In this document: positions 1-8,600 of the stretch, piece by piece
Layout: each line of letters starts with the position of its first letter
Numbering within the stretch: the first letter of the stretch is position 1
Assembly: GCA_964492545.1 (NCBI GenBank)
Contig: CAZBKO010000017.1
Location: 1 to 29,766 of the forward strand
Origin: RGIG1934 sp964492545
GTDB lineage: Bacteria; Bacillota; Clostridia; Lachnospirales; Lachnospiraceae
Reading direction: 5' to 3'
Length of the DNA stretch: 29,766 nt
Translations under genes and position numbers: made by a program
Notes under the pieces: generated by a model
Seen by the model: the letters and a program-made list of their open reading frames with translations, nothing else
Told to the model about the DNA's origin: nothing
The model's database searches: none

Positions 1-763
1 ATATACCTAACTGGCAAAAAATAACCTGATTAAGAATTCTTATACTTGTACCCTTCATTCCAGCACTTTTACACTCTATAATACCTGCACTCTCAAACTT
101 CTTAAGTGCATTGACTATTATAGATCTTGTAATTCCTGTCTCGTCTGCTATTCTGCTTGCTATTAATGTATCTGACTGTTTCCCCTTCATTCTAAGCAGA
201 ACCTTTTTAATCGCATCATATTCCGACGTAGACAATGTGTTAATTGCCGACTCTGCCATCTGAACCTTTCTACTTGATTCCTCTGATTCTTCATTAACAG
301 AGCGCATCATTTCAAGACCAACAACAGTTGATCCATACTCACTTAATATTATGTCGTCAATAGTATATTGACTATCTTTTCGATAGGCAAACATAGTTCC
401 AAAGCGTTCACCGGCTATCTCAATTGGAGTAATTATTGCCTTGTAACTTTTAACCTTTTCCAATGCAAATCCCAGAGTTTCAAGATTCACATTCTCCTTA
501 GTTGACAATATTCCTAAAAGTCTCTCATTAAGTAATGCATCAAAAACATTTCCAACCTTGTTGGCGATAAGTTCATTTAAACTGTCTACCTTATCATACT
601 TTCCAATTCCCAATACTTTCCCTTTTTTACTTGTAATTATTACATTTGATTCTAAAACCCCACTTAAAACAGAACAAATATCATTAAATACAACTTTGCT
701 AGAATTATTGTTATGAAGTAATCTATTTATTTTTCTTGTTTTGTCAAGTAATTGTACACTCAT
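1..763 (-). CDS. codY: CodY, global GTP/branched-chain amino acid-sensing repressor (3' end outside window)
   Basis: I translated this frame directly. 254 codons run from ATG at 761-763 to the window edge with no stop, so only the last few residues of a protein usually near 260 are missing. Residues 1-155 form the N-terminal GAF-type sensor. The winged helix-turn-helix is at about 200-245 and carries the family signature GITRSIIVNAL followed by SAGIIE and GMKGT. CodY is a cytoplasmic DNA-binding protein. In Firmicutes it represses nutrient-acquisition, competence and often motility genes when isoleucine, leucine, valine and GTP are plentiful. A GGAGAAG ribosome site lies upstream, and only 14 bases separate it from the topA stop, so it is the last visible gene of comM-dprA-topA-codY. 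I saw no clear CodY box in the gaps of this window. Confidence 0.96.
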   Translation of the reverse strand, partial: MSVQLLDKTRKINRLLHNNNSSKVVFNDICSVLSGVLESNVIITSKKGKVLGIGKYDKVDSLNELIANKVGNVFDALLNERLLGILSTKENVNLETLGFALEKVKSYKAIITPIEIAGERFGTMFAYRKDSQYTIDDIILSEYGSTVVGLEMMRSVNEESEESSRKVQMAESAINTLSTSEYDAIKKVLLRMKGKQSDTLIASRIADETGITRSIIVNALKKFESAGIIECKSAGMKGTSIRILNQVIFCQLGI

Positions 764-777
764 AGTCTTCTCCGTAT

Positions 778-2847
778 CTATTTCTTTATTTCATGTACAT
801 AACCACATTGCTCATTTGAGCACATTGCCTTATTTCCTTTTTTCACCATATAACTTCCACATTCCGGACATTTCTCTTCAACCGGCTGCTGCCATGACAT
901 GAAATCACATTCTGGATTGTTTTCACAACCATAATACTTTCTACCTTTTTTTGTCTTCTTAATTACAATATCTTTTCCACATTTCGGACAGCTAATTCCA
1001 ATTTTTTCAAAATATGGCTTAGTATTCTTGCATTCTGGAAATCCAGGACATGCAAGGAATTTACCATGTGGACCATACTTTATAACCATATTTCTTCCAC
1101 ATACTTCGCATATCACGTCTGTCACTTCATCGTGTATTTCAATCTTTTCAAGCTCTCTTTGAGCAACTTCTACAGCCTCATTCAAGTCAGGATAGAAATT
1201 TCTGACAACTGTTTTCCAAGGGACAACACCCTCTTCAACCTTATCAAGTAAGGATTCCAAATTTGCTGTAAAACTTGAATCAACTATTACGCCAAATGAA
1301 GATTTCATTATATCGTTAACAGCTTCTCCAAGCTCTGTTACATATAAATTTTTGTTTTCCTTAGCAACATATCTTCTTGCAATAATTGTTGTTATGGTTG
1401 GAGCATAGGTACTTGGTCTACCTATTCCCTGCTCTTCCATCGCCTTTACAAGTGCAGCCTCTGTAAAATGTGCAGGCGGTTGTGTAAAATGCTGTGTACT
1501 GTCTAGATTTGAAAGTTTTAATTTTGATTCTGAGTCTAATTTGTTAAGAAGGACATTTCCTGCCTCTTCCTTATCCTCTTCACTTATATATACAGACATA
1601 AATCCATCAAATGCAAGCTTTGATGCTGAAGCAGTAAAAATATATTTACCAGCGCTAATTTTCACTGAAGTAGTGTCATATTTGGCATTACTCATTCTAC
1701 TAGCTGCAAACCTTTTCCATATAAGCTGATACAATCTAAATAAATCTCTTGATAACTGTTCCTTGACTACTGCTGGTGTCAATGAGATATCTGTAGGCCT
1801 TATAGCTTCATGAGCATCCTGTATTTTTCCTTCTTTTTTGTTCTTACGTTGCTCTGTTGTTACATAATTCTCACCATAATTAGCGACAATAAAATCATGT
1901 GCCATTGATTCAGCTTCTTCTGATATTCTTGTAGAATCAGTTCTAAGGTATGTAATCAAACCGATAGTTCCTCTTCCTTTGATATCCACTCCCTCATATA
2001 GCTGCTGAGCAAGTCGCATTGTCTTCTGTGTTGCATAATTAAGAGTCTTAGCTGCCTCCTGCTGCAATGTACTTGTTGTAAATGGCAATGGGCTTTTCTT
2101 CACTCTCTCACCATTTTTCACTTCTTTTACAGCACATTTTGCCTTCTTAAGATTCGAAATAATGCTATCCACTTCTGATTTATTTTTTATTTCCTTCTTA
2201 CCATCAGCAGTTCCATAAAACTTAGCTGTTAATGATTTCTTTTGGCCTTCTATTGCAAATTCCGCATCTAAATTCCAGTATTCTTCTGGTATAAATGCAT
2301 TGATTTCATCTTCTCTATCGCATATCATTCTTAATGCAACTGATTGAACACGGCCTGCACTTAATCCTCTCTTTACCTTTGCCCACAATACCGGACTTAT
2401 ACTATATCCAACCATTCTGTCAAGTATTCTTCGTGTCTGTTGTGAATCTACAAGATTCATGTTTATTTTTCTAGGTTCTTTTAGTGATGTCTTTACAGCA
2501 TTTTTAGTAATTTCATTAAAAGTAATTCTTTGCATTTTACTTTCATCTATCTTAAGAGCGTTGGCCAAATGCCATGAAATAGCTTCTCCCTCACGGTCAG
2601 GGTCAGTTGCGAGATAAATTTTATCTGCTTTTTTTGCTTCTTTTCTAAGTTCAGCTAATTTCTCGCCTTTTCCTCTTATTGTTATATATTTAGGCTCATA
2701 ATCATTTTCAATATCTATTCCCATTTGACTTTTGGGTAAGTCTCTAACATGTCCATTTGATGCTACTACTGTATAGTTCGCACCTAAAAACTTCTTAATT
2801 GTCTTCACCTTTGCCGGTGATTCAACTATTACTAAATATTTTGCCAT
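778..2847 (-). CDS. topA: DNA topoisomerase I (type IA)
   Basis: This enzyme relaxes negatively supercoiled DNA by transient cleavage of one strand. The 689-residue length is normal for Firmicutes. The TOPRIM domain at the N-terminus has Glu9 (VESPAK) and the DPDRE acidic triad at Asp82, Asp84 and Glu86. The catalytic tyrosine is Tyr300 in ITYLRTDS. The C-terminus from about residue 580 has three cysteine zinc-ribbon modules, each built on paired CxxC motifs. The start at 2847 is preceded by a GGGAAGGGAT ribosome site. The gene lies 25 bases after dprA and 14 bases before codY. The topA-codY pairing is a common clostridial arrangement. Nothing looks damaged. Confidence 0.98.
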   Translation of the reverse strand: MAKYLVIVESPAKVKTIKKFLGANYTVVASNGHVRDLPKSQMGIDIENDYEPKYITIRGKGEKLAELRKEAKKADKIYLATDPDREGEAISWHLANALKIDESKMQRITFNEITKNAVKTSLKEPRKINMNLVDSQQTRRILDRMVGYSISPVLWAKVKRGLSAGRVQSVALRMICDREDEINAFIPEEYWNLDAEFAIEGQKKSLTAKFYGTADGKKEIKNKSEVDSIISNLKKAKCAVKEVKNGERVKKSPLPFTTSTLQQEAAKTLNYATQKTMRLAQQLYEGVDIKGRGTIGLITYLRTDSTRISEEAESMAHDFIVANYGENYVTTEQRKNKKEGKIQDAHEAIRPTDISLTPAVVKEQLSRDLFRLYQLIWKRFAASRMSNAKYDTTSVKISAGKYIFTASASKLAFDGFMSVYISEEDKEEAGNVLLNKLDSESKLKLSNLDSTQHFTQPPAHFTEAALVKAMEEQGIGRPSTYAPTITTIIARRYVAKENKNLYVTELGEAVNDIMKSSFGVIVDSSFTANLESLLDKVEEGVVPWKTVVRNFYPDLNEAVEVAQRELEKIEIHDEVTDVICEVCGRNMVIKYGPHGKFLACPGFPECKNTKPYFEKIGISCPKCGKDIVIKKTKKGRKYYGCENNPECDFMSWQQPVEEKCPECGSYMVKKGNKAMCSNEQCGYVHEIKK

Positions 2848-2872
2848 AACGCATCCCTTCCCTATATATTCA

Positions 2873-3988
2873 TCAAATATTCCTTGAATAATAACCTTTT
2901 ATCGGTTCATTTACAAGATTCATAAGTTGTAATCTCAATAATTTTTCCAAAACCACATCACTTTTTTCACTGCTTTCTTCAATAATGGTCTGTATGCTTT
3001 TTGGAAACAAATCCACATTACTATACACCACTTCTAAATCTTTTGCAATAGGGTAATTCTTTTTTTCTGAATATTCAATTGTAGAAAAATAATTGTCAGA
3101 TATCTCTTCAATAAGCATTTCCGGAGATAAAGCAATTCCTGCTCCAGCTCTTATTAGGCGATTGCACCCCTCCGATAGCTTATCTCCAATTCTGCCTGGA
3201 ACAGCAAAAATATCCTTTCCCTGTTCCAGAGCATGCTCAACAGTAATTAATGATCCACTCTTCTCTCTAGCCTCCACAACTAAAATAATGTCCGCCAAAC
3301 CACTTATTATTCTATTTCTCGCAGGAAATTGCCATGACATCGGAGCACAGCCAAGTGGATACTCCGAAATTACGCTTCCTTTCATCTGTATATCAGTAAA
3401 TAATTCAATATTTTCAGCAGGATAGCATATGTCCACACCACATCCTAACACACCATATGTACTGCCTCCGGATTCTACCACACCACGATGACTGTATGAG
3501 TCAATTCCTCTTGCCATGCCACTTATAATAGGTATTCCATATCTAGATAATTCACCTGCAAATCTTCTCGCCATACTTTTTCCATATTCACTGCAGTTTC
3601 TTGCGCCAACAATTGCAATGGAAAAACCATTATCATAAATAACATTTCCTCTAATAAATAGTCCATATGGATAATCATATATATTCCTTAGTTTATTAGG
3701 ATATTCTTCATTATCAATCGAAATAAATCTGGCATTAATTCTTCTTAATTTCTGCAATTCATTATCATAGCTGAATGACTTCTTTGATTCCTTTATTCTT
3801 ACTATATCATCATCACTTATAACCTTTGAGCTTATCATATTCATCTCACTAGCTCTGAACACTTCTTCCGGATTCTTAAATACTTCCATAATTCTATATA
3901 TCTTATTTCGACTCATATTTTCTATATTCATAAGCCATAACCAGTACTTCTCTATCTTAAATTCCTCCCTACTATATTCTTCATACAT
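2873..3988 (-). CDS. dprA: DprA/Smf, DNA-processing protein
   Basis: DprA binds incoming single-stranded DNA during natural transformation and loads RecA on it. It is also widely kept in species not known to transform. The 371-residue protein has an N-terminal helical region, a Rossmann-type DprA domain at about 123-285 (IVGARNCSEYGK, SGMARGID, FPARNRIISGL), and a probable C-terminal winged helix from about 315. The ATG at 3988 lies 8 bases past the comM stop and lacks a convincing Shine-Dalgarno sequence, which suggests translational coupling to comM. An AGGGAGG inside the first codons has no standard start after it, so I kept the upstream ATG. Confidence 0.95.
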   Translation of the reverse strand: MYEEYSREEFKIEKYWLWLMNIENMSRNKIYRIMEVFKNPEEVFRASEMNMISSKVISDDDIVRIKESKKSFSYDNELQKLRRINARFISIDNEEYPNKLRNIYDYPYGLFIRGNVIYDNGFSIAIVGARNCSEYGKSMARRFAGELSRYGIPIISGMARGIDSYSHRGVVESGGSTYGVLGCGVDICYPAENIELFTDIQMKGSVISEYPLGCAPMSWQFPARNRIISGLADIILVVEAREKSGSLITVEHALEQGKDIFAVPGRIGDKLSEGCNRLIRAGAGIALSPEMLIEEISDNYFSTIEYSEKKNYPIAKDLEVVYSNVDLFPKSIQTIIEESSEKSDVVLEKLLRLQLMNLVNEPIKGYYSRNI

Positions 3989-3996
3989 AAGATTAA

Positions 3997-5508
3997 TTAA
4001 TTCATCATATTTCTATATCCGATTGCCTCTGCCAAATGTGTTGTCTTAATATCCTTGGAATTGTCAATATCCGCTATTGTTCTTGCAACCTTTATAATCT
4101 TATAGTATGTTCTAACACTTAAATTCATACTTTTGTATGCTTTATTCATAATATCCTGTTGCTCACTTCCTAATAAACAATATTCATTAATCTGTTCATT
4201 GTTCATTTGAGAATTGTAATGTATGCTGTCACATTCAAATCGACCAGCCTGTATTGCATATGCCTTGGCTATAGTGTCCTTTATCTGCTCTGTAGTAGTC
4301 GAATTACTTCTATTATTAATATCTTCAATTCCAACCTTAGGTACACTAACACACAAATCAATTCTTTCCATCAGTGGTCCACTTATTCTAGATAAATATT
4401 TCCTGATATCCTTCTCGCTGCATCTACATAGATTTCTGTCAGGATAATAACCGCACCTGCAGTTATTCATAGCAGCAACAAGCAAAAAATCTGCCGGAAA
4501 TCTACATGCACCTTTGTTTCTAACTACATTAATATACTTTTCTTCCAAAGGCTCACGGAGTGATTCTAACACTTCACTCTTGAATTCCGGCAATTCGTCA
4601 AGAAACAATACCCCCCTGTGTGCTAGTGTTAATTCTCCTGGTTTGGGATATCGCCCGCCACCGGTAAATGCCTGTAATGTTATGGTGTGATGTGGCGTTC
4701 TAAAAGGTCTTACTATCCCCTCGTCGCCAAGAAGCCCACACACACTGTATATTGAGGCGATTTCAAGCCTTTCCTTCTCACATGGTGGAATTAACAGCTC
4801 TGGTATACACCTTGCCAGCATTGATTTACCCGAGCCCGGTTGTCCAATCAATAGTATATTATGCATTCCTGCCGCTGCAATCATCACTACCCTCTTCGTG
4901 TATTCATTACCAAGCACATCTGATATGTCATAATCTATGTTATTTCTCTCATTAATGAGCTCATTGGCCGTTTCCGGCTGACGAAGTCCATTAATAACCT
5001 GTATCGTCTCATCTAATGAATTGACACCATACACCTTAATAGTATCTGACATTAATGCTTCACTGACGTTATCACATGGAACTATACATGAAGTAAAACC
5101 ATTATGTGCTGCCTCTAAAACAATTGGTAAGACTCCGTTAATTTTCTTAACAGTACCATCTAGCCCAAGTTCACCTATTATTAATGTACTTTCCAGAAAA
5201 TCTTTCTCACTCTTATCTACATTGATAAGACCTGCAGCCGCCATAATCCCAATGGCTATAGCCAAATCGTACCCAGTTCCTTCCTTTCTTAAATCAGCTG
5301 GTGTTAAACTGACCGTTATCTTACCTGGTGGAATATAATATCCTCTATTACGAATAGCTGTTCTAACCCTTTCACCTGATTCCCTTACTTCTGACGATAG
5401 CAAACCTACCATTGAAAAATATGGCAGTCCGCTGCAAACATCTACTTCAACATAAGTTATATGTCCTGACACATCAAGTACACCACCACTTATTACCTTA
5501 CAATACAC
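3997..5508 (-). CDS. comM: ComM/YifB family Mg-chelatase-like AAA+ ATPase
   Basis: ComM is a hexameric helicase that promotes branch migration during integration of transforming DNA in Gram-negative bacteria. The role of Firmicute homologues is less settled. The 503-residue protein has an N-terminal Lon-protease-like fold domain with the signatures GLLSSEVRESGERVRTA and SLTPADLRKEG. Then follow Walker A (GQPGSGKS, 222-229), Walker B (LFLDELPEF, 301-309), a Cys-rich insertion around 350-363, and a C-terminal Mg-chelatase domain. The start codon is GTG at 5506-5508, with AGAGGTGA just upstream. It is the first gene after the promoter at 5550-5577 and leads an operon with dprA, topA and codY. 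Confidence 0.93.
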   Translation of the reverse strand: MYCKVISGGVLDVSGHITYVEVDVCSGLPYFSMVGLLSSEVRESGERVRTAIRNRGYYIPPGKITVSLTPADLRKEGTGYDLAIAIGIMAAAGLINVDKSEKDFLESTLIIGELGLDGTVKKINGVLPIVLEAAHNGFTSCIVPCDNVSEALMSDTIKVYGVNSLDETIQVINGLRQPETANELINERNNIDYDISDVLGNEYTKRVVMIAAAGMHNILLIGQPGSGKSMLARCIPELLIPPCEKERLEIASIYSVCGLLGDEGIVRPFRTPHHTITLQAFTGGGRYPKPGELTLAHRGVLFLDELPEFKSEVLESLREPLEEKYINVVRNKGACRFPADFLLVAAMNNCRCGYYPDRNLCRCSEKDIRKYLSRISGPLMERIDLCVSVPKVGIEDINNRSNSTTTEQIKDTIAKAYAIQAGRFECDSIHYNSQMNNEQINEYCLLGSEQQDIMNKAYKSMNLSVRTYYKIIKVARTIADIDNSKDIKTTHLAEAIGYRNMMN

Positions 5509-5549
5509 TCAATCACCTCTATATATATTATTTTATATGTATTTATATT

Positions 5550-5577
5550 ATTATATACTATTTATTTATTTTGTCAA
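5550..5577 (-). promoter_or_regulatory. Sigma-A promoter for comM-dprA-topA-codY
   Basis: On the minus strand TTGACA (5572-5577) is followed by a 16-base spacer and TATAAT (5550-5555). Both boxes match the housekeeping consensus perfectly. Transcription would begin near 5543, giving a leader of about 35 bases that carries the AGAGGTGA ribosome site of comM. It lies just downstream of the terminator closing the pilus operon, so the two operons appear transcriptionally separate. Confidence 0.88.
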
Positions 5578-5640
5578 TATATTTAAGTAAACATTATATG
5601 TTATAACTATAGTGGTTGTTTTACAGAATAATCAGCACGC

Positions 5641-5679
5641 AAAAAAAGTCATCCCTCATGATTTCTCATTTGGGATGAC
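5641..5679 (-). terminator. Rho-independent terminator of the type IV pilus operon
   Basis: Reading the minus strand, an 8-bp stem GTCATCCC/GGGATGAC (5672-5679 with 5648-5655) encloses a 2x2 internal loop. Inside that is a second 4-bp stem ATGA/TCAT capped by a GAAA tetraloop of the GNRA class. Seven T residues follow at 5641-5647. It begins 14 bases after the stop codon of the 1916-residue gene, so it marks the end of the pilus transcription unit. Confidence 0.92.
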
Positions 5680-5693
5680 CATATTATTACATA

Positions 5694-8600
5694 TTAATTT
5701 AAGTTAAATAATGTTCTAAATGCTACACGTGCTACAGATGTTGATGTAATACCCTTTACTGTAGAATTTTCATCGTATGTTTTTGGAACATCAGTTGCTG
5801 TTATTGCAATTCGATATTCATCGAAGAATGCCTCTGTTTTATCTTTAATCTCTGATGAATAACTTCCCTGAACTCCATTCTTGAAATAGAATCCATCATC
5901 TGATAATGAATATCTATCTGAAATATCATGAAGTTCATTATACTTATTTGCTAAATCTACATATGATAAAGTAAATGTGTAATCTGTTCTATTAAGAACA
6001 TTTTCTTTGGTGTAGTTAATGTACTCTGTTCCCTCTGAATTCATAATGAAATCTGATGCACCATCAGCGTTTGCTGTGTTGATTGCAATATCATTTGCAT
6101 CCAATGAGACTGAACTAGAATCATCTGCATCTCCAATTTTGTCAAAATACATATCAAATTGACTAAATGAATTTTCTGCGCCTTTCTTTCTATCAACATC
6201 GCTTACTTTAAATCCTACATTTACATATTTGTCTGTGTCATATGTATAAATAACTGATTCTTCATCATTTACTGTATCTTTATTTGTAAATGATATTTCT
6301 GGTCCATAGTTACCAGCTTTAATTGCAGCTACAACTGTGTTAATGAATAATTTCTTTTCCTTTGTTGTCTGGTCACTCTGATGTCCTGCACCAGTGTATG
6401 TAATATTACCATTTGAGTAAATATAGTAACCATTTGCACCATCACCACTTGTTGCGTTGTACAACTTGTTTTGGTCAGTACTATCAAGTACATACCAAAC
6501 TGTAGTATTGTCATCTTCCAGATTAAGTGATAAATACTGGAAATGCGTTTTACCTACTGTTAATGTATCACCTATTACGTATGGATACACTGAAATCTGT
6601 CCTTTGTTAGTTAATCTGATATTTGTTGTAGCAAGCCAACTCTCATTATATGAACTTGCTGCTATATCATTTCCTGTACCACCATTTGTCTTGTACGCAG
6701 CCTTAAAGTCTTTATCGTTTGTACACCAGAATGTAATACCTTCTGTATATCCTCTGAAATCTTCCAGCTTTGACTGATCAAGGTATAATCTGGCATTATA
6801 TACTGCCGGGTTATATAATGGATTAAGTCGTACTGCTTTATCTTTATCAGCCTCACTTACCACATTACCATTTGAATCATATCCATATATAAATGATTGT
6901 GGTGAATAAGAAACTCCATATGTATCCATTCCAAGCATTCCACGCATATAAGATGTTGTATACTTTGCGAAGTTGTACATATTATCTTCATTTCCAGAAC
7001 TTGTTGTTCTATTACCTGAAGTTATTATATTACTTGATCCTTCATTCACATAGTCACATACTGTCGTAAGATAAGATGCATTATCATGAGCAAAGAATAA
7101 TGAATGTCCTGCATCAACGAAATACTTTATGTTTTCAAGACACATAATATTGTTTATGTCCTGTCCAACATATGAATCACAGTATCCAAATACAATCATA
7201 TCAAATTCTTTATCTTTTCTTTCTGATGAAGCTTTTGAATCAAATTTTCCAACCTTCAGTAATGAATTTCCTGAATCATATACTGTGTTTTCTGAAATAC
7301 TTGTCCATTTCTTAGAGAAATCAGGATAGCTTACCTTAGTAACCTTTATATTGTATTCAGGTACATTAACGCTATTAATTAAGTTTTCAAAATTCATTGT
7401 AATATTTTCAGTTGCAACCCATAATACTTCAACATCTTTTTTGGTTGCATTACCATTTTTATCAACTTTTTCAAAAGCAGAGAATCCAGTATATAAATAA
7501 TGATTATCCGCATTATTCTTTTTGTAAGCTTCTACTCTCCATGGTACAAATCCATCCATAGTACCATCATCGCCTACTGGCCAGTTACCTTCAAGAATAA
7601 TTTGTTTTCCTTTGTTATTAAAGTCTACATCTGGATCTATTTCTACTCTGTTTTCATCAGTAAATCTTCCTGAACCTGATTTATCAATGTACATTTGGAA
7701 AGCGTAATTCTGTTCAAGCCATTCCATATCAACACTTTCATCAACAGATAATATAACTTTATATCTTGTATATTCAGAAGTACCGTACTTAATTGTTGTA
7801 CCTACAATACCATCCATGGTGTTGGTTGAAATTTTATTTCCATTTGTATCTTTATCATATTCCTGTGGTCCTGAAACATATTCAAATGTAACCTTTGTAT
7901 TTCTCTTTGTAGCAAATGATAGACCACCATTAAATTTGTTGGCTGCTGAAAGCTTTTCAGGGTCAGTTCCATATCTTGCATAATCAACATTTACAAGACT
8001 GGCATATTTATATCCATCGCCAAACACATTATTGTTACTACTGTCCTTACCTGTATATTCACCATAAGCTGTATCATATCCTAATAATTTAGCATCTTTG
8101 ATGAAGTTATATAATTTAGAATGTACATCAAGATATTTCCATTTAGCTGAATTATTGGTATCCTTATCACACGAAATATAATTATCTGAATTAATTAATT
8201 CATCAGTAAATAATATTGGATATCCAGCCTTAACATATACCATCAAATCATTGTATTTATTTACAGTAATATCATTACCGGAAATTCTTGTAGTAGTTAA
8301 GGAATTATTTAATGCATATGTACCCTTGCTTAAATCAAGGTAATTATTGCTATTTTCGTCTGTATATGCCTGTGTAAAATATTTTGCCCATACAGCATTA
8401 TCTTTTGAAGGTGAATAATTAATTGACTTCACTGTGTAATCATTTGTATCATAAGTATACTTTGTTAATGTATAATCACTTGCCAATGCACCTCTAAAGA
8501 ATTTATGTACTGTATATTCATCACCGATGCCGGTATATACAAGACCATTCATTGATGTATCAATAAATGATGTTCTACTGTTTGAACCAAATGTTTCTCT

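Noticed and set aside
3920..3988. Internal start for dprA after the AGGGAGG near 3965
   Set aside because: No ATG, GTG or TTG lies at a suitable distance in frame, so the motif is simply the coding sequence for Ser-Arg-Glu-Glu.
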